64,000 bases of DNA from positions 48,304-112,303 of IMG/VR virus record IMGVR_UViG_3300035180_001220; one strand, given 5' to 3'. Positions 24,796-32,510 of the stretch are shown here, piece by piece. Source of the stretch: a virus. The notes beneath the pieces were generated by a model that did not search any database, had not been told where the DNA came from, and saw only the letters and a list, made by a program, of their open reading frames with translations. Within the stretch, counting starts at the first letter, position 1. Each line of letters starts with the position of its first letter. A program made the position numbers and the translations under genes.

Positions 24796-25206
24796 ATGCA
24801 GTATATACAAGTCAATATGTATTGGCTAGAGCAGTATGTTAAAGACACATATAAGATTGAAGAACTAGAAATTGGGCACTTGTACAAAATTTCTGATATA
24901 ATGATTGAAACCCCAAATGGGTTTAAACCTACTATTGGATTTATAAAGAAAAAGGGAAATCAAGCTTTTGTTGAATTTGAGTCAGGTATCAAGCATGAGT
25001 GTCTTTCCAATCATATGTATATTGCCGAAAATGGAAAAGCACATTTTGTTTATAATATGGTGCCAGGAGATAAAATTCGTACAAGAAATGGTATTGATAT
25101 TGTTAAAGCTGTAACAATTACCGAAAATGAGATGTTTGCTTATGACTTATCTGTTGATTCTAATGATCAAATTTTTGTAACAGCAGATGGTATTCAAAGC
25201 CATAAT
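24796..25206 (+). other. Split intein C fragment (137 residues)
   Basis: Contains a block-B-like His (LSNHMYIAENG, residue 73), GDKIRTRNG, block F (FAYDLSVDSNDQIFVTADG) and block G ending QSHN, followed by Thr+1 of the ATPase. The terminal His-Asn and a Thr nucleophile are the residues needed for C-terminal cleavage and ester formation. Confidence 0.88.
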
Positions 25207-25848
25207 ACAGGTAAGACACAGACTGTTGAAAAGGTTCTTCATAATCATGGTTTGTCAGATGGTAACGGTTACTTCAAGAATACTGGTACGGCTTCCGCAC
25301 TCGGTATCTACTCGCTTCTCTACAAGCACCGCGACGGCATTCTTTTGTTTGATGACTCCGATGGAGCTTTGGCCGATCAAGATGGTCGTAACCTTATCAA
25401 AGCAGCTACTGATACCAAGAAGCACCGCAAGATTGCTTGGAACAAAAAGTCTGCAGGTATGTATGATCCAGAACATGAAGATGCAGAAGAGTATGCAGAA
25501 GATGCGGACAAGTTGCCACGGCATTTTGAATTCACTGGGCGCATCATCTTTATTTCTAACTTGCCATTAAGCAAGCTTGATCCAGATGGTGCGCTTCGAA
25601 CTCGAGCCTTCGTCATCAACATCGATCCAACGGATGAAGAGCTTTACGAGCACATGGAAAAGATTCTTCACGAAATTAAACTCGAAGATGGCCTTTCACT
25701 CTCAAATGAAGAACGTGAGAATGTTCTAACAGTTGTCAAGAAGTCAAAGCGCAAGGGAGATGTATCTCTTCGTAAGCTTGTTCGAGCTCTTAACCTTGCA
25801 GCATCTGGTGCGCCCAACTGGGAGCGCCTGGTTTCCCTATATGCATGA
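24796..25848 (+). CDS. Split-intein C fragment fused to AAA+ ATPase C-terminal half
   Basis: 350 residues: intein 1-137, host protein 138-350. The host part starts TGKTQTVEKVL (end of Walker A), then FDDSDGAL (Walker B, like IFDDCDSI in the paralogue), FEFTGRIIFISNLPL (sensor-1-like) and NWERLVSLYA at the end, collinear with the intact ATPase at 30098. AAAGGA lies before the ATG inside the endonuclease gene's 3' end, so this half can be translated separately. Spliced product: a P-loop ATPase of unknown role, perhaps replication or packaging related. Confidence 0.85.
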   Translation: MQYIQVNMYWLEQYVKDTYKIEELEIGHLYKISDIMIETPNGFKPTIGFIKKKGNQAFVEFESGIKHECLSNHMYIAENGKAHFVYNMVPGDKIRTRNGIDIVKAVTITENEMFAYDLSVDSNDQIFVTADGIQSHNTGKTQTVEKVLHNHGLSDGNGYFKNTGTASALGIYSLLYKHRDGILLFDDSDGALADQDGRNLIKAATDTKKHRKIAWNKKSAGMYDPEHEDAEEYAEDADKLPRHFEFTGRIIFISNLPLSKLDPDGALRTRAFVINIDPTDEELYEHMEKILHEIKLEDGLSLSNEERENVLTVVKKSKRKGDVSLRKLVRALNLAASGAPNWERLVSLYA

Positions 25849-25866
25849 CCTGTTTTTGCCGATTTC

Positions 25867-25898
25867 TATAATACTCTTATCTAAACAATGAGAGTATT
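25867..25898 (+). promoter_or_regulatory. Hairpin masking the ribosome-binding site, overlapping a -10 box
   Basis: Arms 25870-25880 and 25888-25898 pair over 11 bp (one G-U) with a 7-base loop. The right arm contains GAGAG, the only Shine-Dalgarno candidate for the ATG at 25904. A TATAAT at 25867-25872 overlaps the left arm, so a transcript begun there (about 25879) would lack most of that arm and leave the site free. T4 controls I-TevI and seg genes in a similar way. No good -35 is seen. Confidence 0.5.
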
Positions 25899-25903
25899 TT
25901 ATT

Positions 25904-26734
25904 ATGGAAAAGAAATATGTAAGAGCATCAAACAGAAAACATCACATAGTTTATAAAACGACATGTATAGAAACAAATGCATTCTATATAGGCATGCACA
26001 GCACTGATAATCTAAATGATGGTTATCTGGGAAGTGGGGTTAGGCTTAGAAAATCGATTAGAAAATATGGTGAAGCTGCACATAAGACTGAAATCTTATT
26101 CGAATTAGAAAATAGACAGGCTGCATCAGATAAAGAAAGAGAACTTATTACTGCTGAACTAAGAAAGGATCCAAAGTGTATGAACTGCGGACCTGGTGGT
26201 GAAGGCTATTATGATAGACCAGCTACTAAAGAAGAAACGTCAGCTAAACTTTCTAAAGCTTCTAAGCAATATGTTCGCACTAAAGAGTGGTATGAAAAAG
26301 TAGTAGCTACTCGAAAAGCAAACAACAGTTATACTCATACCCCAGAAGCAAGAGAAAAGATTAGAGCTTCTCTAACCGGTAAAACTTTAACTGAAGAGCA
26401 CAAGAAGAAAATATCAGAAGGTGGTACTGGGCAGAAGAGAACAGAAGAAACATGTTTGAATATCTCTAAGTCTCTAAAGGGAAAGAAGTTTAAATCTGGG
26501 GTAGATAGAAAACCTGTATCAGAAGAAGCTAAAGAGAATATTAGACAAGATCGCATTGGTAAAAAGCACTCTGAAGAAGCCAAATCTAATATGCGAAAAC
26601 CTCATAAAAAGCCAAAAACCCGCCAATGTACTGTAGATGGTATAAATATCTATCAATCAGTAAGTCAAATGGTTAAAGCTTTAGGTTCTGGTCAAAATAG
26701 TCGGAGATCACCAAATTTTAGGTGCATAATATGA
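25904..26734 (+). CDS. GIY-YIG homing endonuclease with NUMOD3 repeats
   Basis: 276 residues. GIY-YIG core at the N terminus: HHIVYKTTC, AFYIGMHS, GYLGSG, RKYGEAAHKTEIL with the usual Arg and Glu. From about residue 105 there are NUMOD3-type DNA-binding repeats (SAKLSKASK; TPEAREKIRASLTGKTLTEE; SEEAKENIRQDRIGKKHSEE) and a C-terminal helix-turn-helix-like module (CTVDGINIYQSVSQMVKALG). SegA-like, probably intron-less and mobile. It sits directly behind the split ATPase gene, a typical neighbour target. Confidence 0.88.
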   Translation: MEKKYVRASNRKHHIVYKTTCIETNAFYIGMHSTDNLNDGYLGSGVRLRKSIRKYGEAAHKTEILFELENRQAASDKERELITAELRKDPKCMNCGPGGEGYYDRPATKEETSAKLSKASKQYVRTKEWYEKVVATRKANNSYTHTPEAREKIRASLTGKTLTEEHKKKISEGGTGQKRTEETCLNISKSLKGKKFKSGVDRKPVSEEAKENIRQDRIGKKHSEEAKSNMRKPHKKPKTRQCTVDGINIYQSVSQMVKALGSGQNSRRSPNFRCII

Positions 26735-27036
26735 AAACTTCATTCAAACAGTTCGTTCAAGAAGGTCCTATACTTGATAAGGTGAAGAAATTTTTCAAGA
26801 AGAAAGAAGTTATTCCTACTGACCCACGAATGAAGCCTGCTTTCATTCAAGCAGGTGGTGAAAAGAAGTATGACATCATGGGATGGCAAATCGGATGGTT
26901 TTGTTGTCAAGCAGATCCATCAGGAGATCCAAAAGAAATTTTCAACAAGATGTATTATGGTGGCGGAAGCCCTATCTCATTTGATGAGAAGTCTTTTTAC
27001 GCTGGATTTAAAACTTGCAGAGAGATGGCATCCTAA
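26731..27036 (+). CDS. Small capsid-tag-like protein
   Basis: 101 residues from ATG 26731 (MKTSFKQFVQEGPILDKVKKFFKKKE). The first ten residues are close to the T4 capsid-targeting peptide MKTYQEFIAE. Rest: basic helix, then GWQIGWFCCQADP and a C-terminal FYAGFKTCREMAS. No catalytic family recognised. The stop is one base before the next gene, which has the same tag. Confidence 0.55.
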   Translation: MKTSFKQFVQEGPILDKVKKFFKKKEVIPTDPRMKPAFIQAGGEKKYDIMGWQIGWFCCQADPSGDPKEIFNKMYYGGGSPISFDEKSFYAGFKTCREMAS

Positions 27037-27037
27037 A

Positions 27038-28069
27038 ATGATTTCCTTCAAGCAATTTATTACCGAAATGGGCGGTTGGTCTAAGACTATTACGCAAGAC
27101 GTAAAGCTTACCCCAGCTACAGCAAAGAAAGCATTAGCTAATATGCCTAAATTCGAAAAAGAGTTTAATGCTTATTTGAAGACGCACGATTATGCTCCTA
27201 TTAAAATTGGTAAGCCAATCGGTTCAACTGCATATCTTGAAAGAGATTTGAAGGAGCATCCAGATAAAGAATATGGAGACATTGATATTATCTTTTCAAT
27301 GCCACGTATTCAAGGGACAACTGAGAGCAAGAATCAATCCCTATATCGTCAAATGGTTATCTCATTCATTAAGGATGAAAAACCTTCTTACATTTACGAT
27401 GGTGGTTCTGAAAATGGAACTAATATTACCGTCTCAGTAGGAGATGATAAGTGGGCGCAAGTAGATTTAGTAGCAGCATTTACTGAGACTGAGGATTGGA
27501 CTACCCATCGTATGACCCCCGAGTATGGATTAAAGGGAGCTCTAATGGGATTCCTTTATGCTTCATTAAGTGAGTTATTAAATGTAAGTATTGGCACTTC
27601 TGGTGTTCAAGTAAAACATATTGATGGTGAAATGGTTCCATTTAAGAAAATAAAGGTTGATAGCGTTAATACTATTACAACTGATATTGGACATTTTGCT
27701 TTAGATACTTTCAATTACCTATACAATCGCACTCATGCTACTGGAAGCAAACCGAAAATTGCTCCACTACTTAATTCAAACCCCGGTATGAAGAGAGGAG
27801 ATATTAAATTCGACGATTTAGCAAATGCTGTTCGCGGAATGGGCAAGTCTTTTGAGCTTAATAATATGTGGGGCCAGGGCGATTTGAAACATATTAAAGA
27901 CTACTCTGATTTTATATCGAAAGTCAAGGCATCCTATATTGCTAAGGCAGAAGATGCAGCAAATGCATCGAAATTTGAGAAAGCAGCTACTGTTGATGCG
28001 AAGAATAGAGCTGAAGCTACAAAAGAGATGCTTAGATCTAAGTCAAAAGAACTCATAGCAAAACTGTAA
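27038..28069 (+). CDS. Nucleotidyltransferase-fold protein, possibly virion-packaged
   Basis: 343 residues. Gly62-Ser63, YGDIDIIF with Asp81 and Asp83, and KWAQVDLVAAF with Asp143 give the three-carboxylate nucleotidyltransferase site, as in the protein at 8487. Its N terminus MISFKQFITE is nearly identical to that paralogue's. The C-terminal third is Lys/Ala-rich and helical. Likely role: nucleotidylation of a host target after injection; the target is unknown. The earlier in-frame ATG at 26855 would overlap the previous gene and is not needed. Confidence 0.68.
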   Translation: MISFKQFITEMGGWSKTITQDVKLTPATAKKALANMPKFEKEFNAYLKTHDYAPIKIGKPIGSTAYLERDLKEHPDKEYGDIDIIFSMPRIQGTTESKNQSLYRQMVISFIKDEKPSYIYDGGSENGTNITVSVGDDKWAQVDLVAAFTETEDWTTHRMTPEYGLKGALMGFLYASLSELLNVSIGTSGVQVKHIDGEMVPFKKIKVDSVNTITTDIGHFALDTFNYLYNRTHATGSKPKIAPLLNSNPGMKRGDIKFDDLANAVRGMGKSFELNNMWGQGDLKHIKDYSDFISKVKASYIAKAEDAANASKFEKAATVDAKNRAEATKEMLRSKSKELIAKL

Positions 28070-28071
28070 CA

Positions 28072-28155
28072 GAGTTACAAGAATTGTTACACATTTTGGT
28101 TACAAAATAACCTGAAAACTGTGTACTTTCCTCAGGTTGTAGGGTATAATTACTT
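28072..28155 (+). promoter_or_regulatory. Early promoter of the repeated family (P1)
   Basis: Three GTTACA elements, then ACTGTGTACTTT, CAGGTTGTAGGGTATAAT (TATAAT 28145-28150). With a 17-base spacer the -35 is TGTACT. The first 41 bases are the same as in the copy at 33300. The ATG at 28156 lies only 5 bases after the -10. Confidence 0.75.
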
Positions 28156-28488
28156 ATGACCAAAAAGCTAAAGTCCTCCAGAAAGCGTAGAACCGATAGA
28201 TCTCACATCATCTATCTTCTTACTAACTGCGTTACCTCGGAAACCTACATTGGTCTGGCTGTTTGTGTAGATCGTTCGGGCAAGGAAACTTTAGCTGCTC
28301 GTTGGTCACGTCACGTAGGTCGTGCCTTCAATCAAGACAAAGGCTGGAAGCTTTGCGAATCCATTCGTAAGTATGGTCCAGAAGTTTTCCACAAGGAAAT
28401 CATTTGCTTTGTTCGTGGTAAGGCTGCAGCCCACACTCTCGAAACCCAACTGAAGAAAGAAGGCCGCCCGGCCTTGAATACTGTATGA
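28156..28488 (+). CDS. Small GIY-YIG nuclease-like protein
   Basis: 110 residues. HIIYLLTNCVTSETYIGLAV is a GIY-YIG first motif; RWSRHVGRA and KYGPEVFHKEII follow in family order, then a short LETQLKKEGRPALNT end. No extra DNA-binding region, unlike the enzyme at 25904. The start is set by the only available ATG and lies at the expected transcription start of its promoter, suggesting a leaderless mRNA or a lost 5' end. Confidence 0.7.
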   Translation: MTKKLKSSRKRRTDRSHIIYLLTNCVTSETYIGLAVCVDRSGKETLAARWSRHVGRAFNQDKGWKLCESIRKYGPEVFHKEIICFVRGKAAAHTLETQLKKEGRPALNTV

Positions 28489-28781
28489 TGCCCATTACTA
28501 TGTCTCAACGTGATGCTCTCTTTGAAGCTGGTTATGCTGCTCGAAAAGCTGAACGTCCTCGTGCTACTGCTACTTGCGTAAAGTTTGCTGAGATCATGAA
28601 GGAATTTCCCGGCTTTGATCTCAAAACCTTTGAAGTTCTGTGCCATGAATGGTATGAAGGTTTCGATGCTTACACTGATGACATTATTGCTGCGACATTC
28701 GATGATGATGAATTCTTCTTAGCCAAGACAGTTGCTAAGAAGCAAAAACGTGCAGCTCGCCTGGCTCATGCAGGAGAATAA
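28485..28781 (+). CDS. Hypothetical protein
   Basis: 98 residues, helical, with an acidic centre (DDDEFF) and a basic end (KKQKRAARLAHAGE). ATGA overlap with the nuclease gene; a second ATG at 28500 is possible. No family recognised. Confidence 0.55.
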   Translation: MMPITMSQRDALFEAGYAARKAERPRATATCVKFAEIMKEFPGFDLKTFEVLCHEWYEGFDAYTDDIIAATFDDDEFFLAKTVAKKQKRAARLAHAGE

Positions 28782-29414
28782 ATGTTTCAAAATCAAGAAA
28801 CCTTTCTGCCTGGTATGCGGCGACATACCTTCAAGCCCAAGACAGTTTTCCACCGGGTTGCTACCTTCACCTTCGAAGAAGGTATGTATGTTATCAACCA
28901 CATCAAACAGAAGAATCTCCATGGTGTTGAAGTTGAGGGTATCACTGATCCGCAATCTACTCGCATCCGTATGATCGCAAATGGTCAAACTGCTTGCGTT
29001 AAATGCGGCCTGAAAGGTAATCACTTCTACATTGAACGCCACAAGAAAGATTTGGCTAGCAAGTACAGTCTCAATCTGTATGCTCTCACAGAAGATGGTT
29101 TTGAAGTCATGATGACGTGGGATCACATCATCCCTAAGTCTCTAGGTGGTTCAAACCGGCTGTGGAATGCTCAGTGCATGTGTCAAAAGTGCAATGCTGC
29201 TAAAGGCAATTATCTGAGTTTGGCTGAGCTGGTTGAGATTGGCAGTCATAAGAATGCTCACCTCATGTATAGCTTGCCGCAAATACAACTTAACAAGGAC
29301 AACGGAATTACACGTACTTTGAAAGATGTTCGTGAGATGAACCAGAAATGGGAAAATACTCAAGCTGTGCCAGTGTTTAAGAAAGCTGACCTAACGGAAA
29401 CTGCAAATGTCTAA
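28782..29414 (+). CDS. HNH endonuclease
   Basis: 210 residues. Zinc/HNH core: CVKCGLKG, then WDHIIPKSLGG, NAQCMCQKCNAAKGN, i.e. two CxxC knuckles around the H-N-H ββα-metal fold. N- and C-terminal flanks may be DNA-binding. Free-standing homing or host-DNA-degrading nuclease. Confidence 0.85.
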   Translation: MFQNQETFLPGMRRHTFKPKTVFHRVATFTFEEGMYVINHIKQKNLHGVEVEGITDPQSTRIRMIANGQTACVKCGLKGNHFYIERHKKDLASKYSLNLYALTEDGFEVMMTWDHIIPKSLGGSNRLWNAQCMCQKCNAAKGNYLSLAELVEIGSHKNAHLMYSLPQIQLNKDNGITRTLKDVREMNQKWENTQAVPVFKKADLTETANV

Positions 29415-29817
29415 AGAACTATTCACCGTAAATTATGACAAGGTGCTGAGTGATCCCAGTATCTCGGCTTTGACCAAGCTGACTGCCATGGAGCTGAAAA
29501 CTCAACAGTACCTGACGCTTGCTGAGTTCATTCAAGGCTTGAGCGAATCTGACTTGGAAGGTTTGGTGCAATCATTCGACAAGTTGTCTGATGATCGTGT
29601 CATCAACGACGTCATTATACTTGCAGAGATTGTCGCAAGTGGTGAAGGTGATAGCATTTTCAACAATGATGAGAATGAGCGGATGTCAAACCTCTGCTAT
29701 TTTGTGAATGTGGTTACGTGTGAATCACTGAAGCGCAAGGGATTGATTACGATTGATTACAAAAACGTAACATTTGATCCTGCATACAAAGACAAAATTT
29801 TTGCAAAGGTGGTCTAA
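29407..29817 (+). CDS. Hypothetical protein
   Basis: 136 residues, acidic, mostly helical (LAEFIQGLSESDLEGLVQSF). 8-base overlap with the HNH gene, one base before the AbrB-like gene start. No family recognised. Confidence 0.6.
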   Translation: MSKELFTVNYDKVLSDPSISALTKLTAMELKTQQYLTLAEFIQGLSESDLEGLVQSFDKLSDDRVINDVIILAEIVASGEGDSIFNNDENERMSNLCYFVNVVTCESLKRKGLITIDYKNVTFDPAYKDKIFAKVV

Positions 29818-29979
29818 ATGAAATCATTCACTGTAGAACTAATCGAGGATGGTGATGATGTCATTCTGCCATTGCCTCAGGAAGTACTGAGCTCTCTTGA
29901 CCTAAAAGAGGGAGATGCTGTAAACTGGTCTGTACAGGAAGACGGATCTGTAAAATTGACTAAAGTCATTGTTCCTTAA
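29818..29979 (+). CDS. AbrB/SpoVT-like small protein
   Basis: 53 residues. VILPLPQEVLSSLDLKEGDAV and the GSVKLTKV end match the swapped-hairpin AbrB/MazE DNA-binding domain (LP--V---L-L--GD-V-W). Possible transcription regulator or antitoxin-like protein; no toxin gene is seen next to it. Confidence 0.65.
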   Translation: MKSFTVELIEDGDDVILPLPQEVLSSLDLKEGDAVNWSVQEDGSVKLTKVIVP

Positions 29980-30004
29980 ACAATACTTTTGGACAGAATG
30001 TAAC

Positions 30005-30075
30005 AATTGTTACACTTCTTTTGTAAATAACTGTGTTCAAAGCTCAGGTTATGGGGTATAATAACCTATCAGTTA
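30005..30075 (+). promoter_or_regulatory. Early promoter of the repeated family (P2)
   Basis: GTTACACTTCTTTTGTAAAT, ACTGTGTTC, CAGGTTATGGGGTATAAT (TATAAT 30057-30062). Nearly the same upstream 30 bases as the copy at 38881. It shares the leader TTAACTTAGAAAGTTTA with the copy at 34194. Confidence 0.75.
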
Positions 30076-30097
30076 ATTAACTTAGAAAGTTTATCAG

Positions 30098-31063
30098 ATG
30101 TCCCATGTTGCTACTCTCTCCTTTCAGACCTCCACAAACAAGTGGGTGGCCTCCTTCAACGGAAAGATTCTGGCTTCCTCTCCTAACAAGGACTATGTGA
30201 TAGGTAATATCCGCTCCGGTCGTTGCACTAAAGCCGTAGCTGCGGGTGTAACTGAAGTTCGTGAGGTTGGCGAAGCTACTGTGAATGTTACAACTGGAAA
30301 GACCGAGAAGGTTGATCGTTTTTCGATCAATGAACGTTTCGACTTTATGACCGACTTTGTTAACATGGTTGCTGACCACACCTGTGCTTCAGTTATCGTA
30401 ACTGGTGAAGGTGGTCTTGGAAAAACTTTCACAGTCAACAAAGCCCTTCAAAATGCCGGTCTCCAAAATACTGCTGATCTGGTCGGGTTCGGATCTGACT
30501 CCCTTTTGAATCCTTCTGTGTCTGCGAAGATTTACTCAGTAGTCAAAGGCTACTCGACTGCTAAGGGTCTCTACCGCACTCTCTACGAAAACCGTAATCG
30601 TATTGTGATCTTCGATGACTGTGATTCTATTCTCCGTGACCCTGTTGCCCTGAACCTTTTGAAAGGTGCTCTCGATTCCTATGATCGTCGCATCATTTCT
30701 TGGAATGCCGAGTCTTTCGGTGACGATGATCTTCCTCGCTCGTTTGAATTCACTGGTGGTGTGATCTTCATCTCGAATTTCCCACTCTACAAAATCGATC
30801 AAGCTATCCGGTCTCGTGCAATATGTGTTGATTTGTCCATGACGACTGCTCAGAAGATTGAACGCATGGGAGCTATCATCAAGGGGGATGACTTCTTGCC
30901 TGAATACGAATTGAACACCAAGAAAATGGCTCTTGCTTTCCTCGACAAGATGAAAGATGAAGCCACGGATTTGAATCTGCGGACTTTGATTGCTGTTACG
31001 AAGGTTGCAGGTCGTGGAGATAACTGGGAACGGCGGGCAGAATACCTGTTGAATGCTGCATAA
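30098..31063 (+). CDS. AAA+ ATPase (intact paralogue of the split-intein ATPase)
   Basis: 321 residues. Walker A VTGEGGLGKTFTVNKAL (about 108-124), Walker B RIVIFDDCDSI, FEFTGGVIFISNFPLYKID (sensor-1-like) and a C-terminal NWERRAEYLL. Collinear with the C half of the split ATPase, but the N-terminal region is much shorter and the P-loop is uninterrupted. Role unknown; two such ATPases in one phage suggests separate functions. It is the first gene after P2. Confidence 0.8.
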   Translation: MSHVATLSFQTSTNKWVASFNGKILASSPNKDYVIGNIRSGRCTKAVAAGVTEVREVGEATVNVTTGKTEKVDRFSINERFDFMTDFVNMVADHTCASVIVTGEGGLGKTFTVNKALQNAGLQNTADLVGFGSDSLLNPSVSAKIYSVVKGYSTAKGLYRTLYENRNRIVIFDDCDSILRDPVALNLLKGALDSYDRRIISWNAESFGDDDLPRSFEFTGGVIFISNFPLYKIDQAIRSRAICVDLSMTTAQKIERMGAIIKGDDFLPEYELNTKKMALAFLDKMKDEATDLNLRTLIAVTKVAGRGDNWERRAEYLLNAA

Positions 31064-31260
31064 TGAGACACTTTACAATCATGGCCGAGCATCTCGATGG
31101 CCGAGTTCGTCTCATGCATACCGACAAAGACTATCTTCTTGCAGAGGAAGATAGTGTCTATCTGCTCAATGAATTAGGAGATAGAATGCTCGAAGAGGGC
31201 TTGATTATCAGTTATCAGATTTTGGAACTTGTGGGTTCTCCAGTATCAAAGGTCGAATAA
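31063..31260 (+). CDS. Hypothetical protein
   Basis: 65 residues, TAATG overlap with the ATPase. Strand-helix-strand layout, acidic. No family recognised. Confidence 0.55.
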   Translation: MRHFTIMAEHLDGRVRLMHTDKDYLLAEEDSVYLLNELGDRMLEEGLIISYQILELVGSPVSKVE

Positions 31261-31341
31261 ATGTCATACAGTATTCCCAAGATCACAAATGCCTGAGCAT
31301 GATGAAGCTTTGCAACAACTGGAAGAAGAGGATAACTGGTA

Positions 31342-31584
31342 ATGATTAAATCTGCAAACAAAGTTAGCGGGCATCTGTTGAGAACTTTTGGCCATGAAGG
31401 AGGGGGATATGTTTTTCGTGTTTATGGTCCTGATCATACCTTTATTGACTATGATATTCATCATGTTGATCTTTGTGTTACCATCGAAGATGAAGATGCT
31501 TTCTTCTATAGTGGAGATGGTATTGACCGAATCGACCACTCCCCGCAAACTCTTGGATTGAAAAAAGACTCAGCTTCTGATTAA
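31342..31584 (+). CDS. Hypothetical protein
   Basis: 80 residues with an acidic central region (YDIHHVDLCVTIEDEDAFF) and a DHSPQTLGLKK end; the composition resembles small T4-like phage proteins of unknown function. Confidence 0.55.
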   Translation: MIKSANKVSGHLLRTFGHEGGGYVFRVYGPDHTFIDYDIHHVDLCVTIEDEDAFFYSGDGIDRIDHSPQTLGLKKDSASD

Positions 31585-31588
31585 AGAA

Positions 31589-31813
31589 TTGTTAGCTAAG
31601 GACAGAGCCCAAGACTACTGGTCAGTTGATGAAGCCCGATTTATGGTTGAACACATTGGCCAGAATAAATTCTGTAAGCTGATCATTGAACGTCTTTGTG
31701 AAGAGTTTGATGCTGTAACTTGTGGTGATCATAATACTGATGAGTTCGACGATGGCTATGATGCAGGTCTGGCCCAGGCTGCAAGTTCTGCTAGAGCATT
31801 GTTTGGTCTATAA
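31589..31813 (+). CDS. Hypothetical acidic protein
   Basis: 74 residues. The frame is open from 31562, and the only likely start is TTG 31589 (AAAG upstream). Helical, with a DEFDDGYDAGLAQA tail. Start uncertain. Confidence 0.45.
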   Translation: MLAKDRAQDYWSVDEARFMVEHIGQNKFCKLIIERLCEEFDAVTCGDHNTDEFDDGYDAGLAQAASSARALFGL

Positions 31814-31908
31814 TAGAACGAGCTAACAAAAATAGTTTGATAAGATAAAGAATATGGAAGACATCAAGGTCTCCAGTGCAATCATAAATGTTAAGATAAA
31901 GATGAGGA

Positions 31909-32316
31909 ATGAAAATGAGCAAAGAACCGTATGCACCCTTCCTAACAGCAATGAAAAAGCTGGCTGAGGTGCAAGAACTTCTATCACATGGGCAAGCAAC
32001 CATCTATGTGGAACAGATGGTGGGCGCCTATGAATACTTGATGAATCGTTTTGCGCCTTTTTGGCCTGGCGATACTGTGATGCTATTGAAGGCCCCAGAT
32101 CCTATGCCGTCTGGATGGGTCAGCTGTTCGCACTATCTCAAGCCCGGGTCACTAGCTATAGTGAAGCACGTGTCGTGCGATGGAAAAGGCTTTCGGGTTG
32201 AAGTAGAATTTCTAGACGAGAGCTGGATCAATAGTGCTGGTGAAGTTATCCTCTTGGAGCAAGATCGTCGGCATACATTTAGCTTTAGTGATGTAAGTTT
32301 TGTGAAGGTACCATGA
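31909..32316 (+). CDS. Hypothetical protein
   Basis: 135 residues. N-terminal helices, then a beta-rich half with FWPGDTVMLLKAPDPMPSGW and a KPGSLAIVKHV strand that reads like a small SH3-like barrel. Start 31909 or 31915. ATGATG overlap with the next gene. Confidence 0.55.
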   Translation: MKMSKEPYAPFLTAMKKLAEVQELLSHGQATIYVEQMVGAYEYLMNRFAPFWPGDTVMLLKAPDPMPSGWVSCSHYLKPGSLAIVKHVSCDGKGFRVEVEFLDESWINSAGEVILLEQDRRHTFSFSDVSFVKVP

Positions 32317-32510
32317 TGACCTTGGATGATTTGAAATTTATCTTCAGTAAGCAGATCAAAGAAGGCACCACAAGCCTTTATTTTCTGCTAGTTGATGGTG
32401 CGCATAAAGTTGTAGAGCACCACCCTCTAGATAAGATTGAAGAGCTCATCCCAATGCTTGAGCACTTTGAACTCACACCGTTTGATCCTATGCCAAGGTT
32501 TGTAAAATGA
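32313..32510 (+). CDS. Hypothetical protein (paralogue of the gene at 14743)
   Basis: 65 residues (MMTLDDLKFIFSKQIKEGTT...). Shares helix, strand and EELIPMLEHF helix with the 78-residue protein at 14743. ATGA overlaps on both sides. Confidence 0.55.
   Translation: MMTLDDLKFIFSKQIKEGTTSLYFLLVDGAHKVVEHHPLDKIEELIPMLEHFELTPFDPMPRFVK

Noticed and set aside
26335-26640. NUMOD3 repeats viewed as DNA repeats or a CRISPR-like array
   Set aside because: They are diverged protein-level repeats of the GIY-YIG enzyme, not regular direct repeats with spacers.
29818-29979. AbrB-like protein as antitoxin of a toxin-antitoxin pair
   Set aside because: Neither neighbour resembles a known toxin; left as a lone AbrB-like protein.
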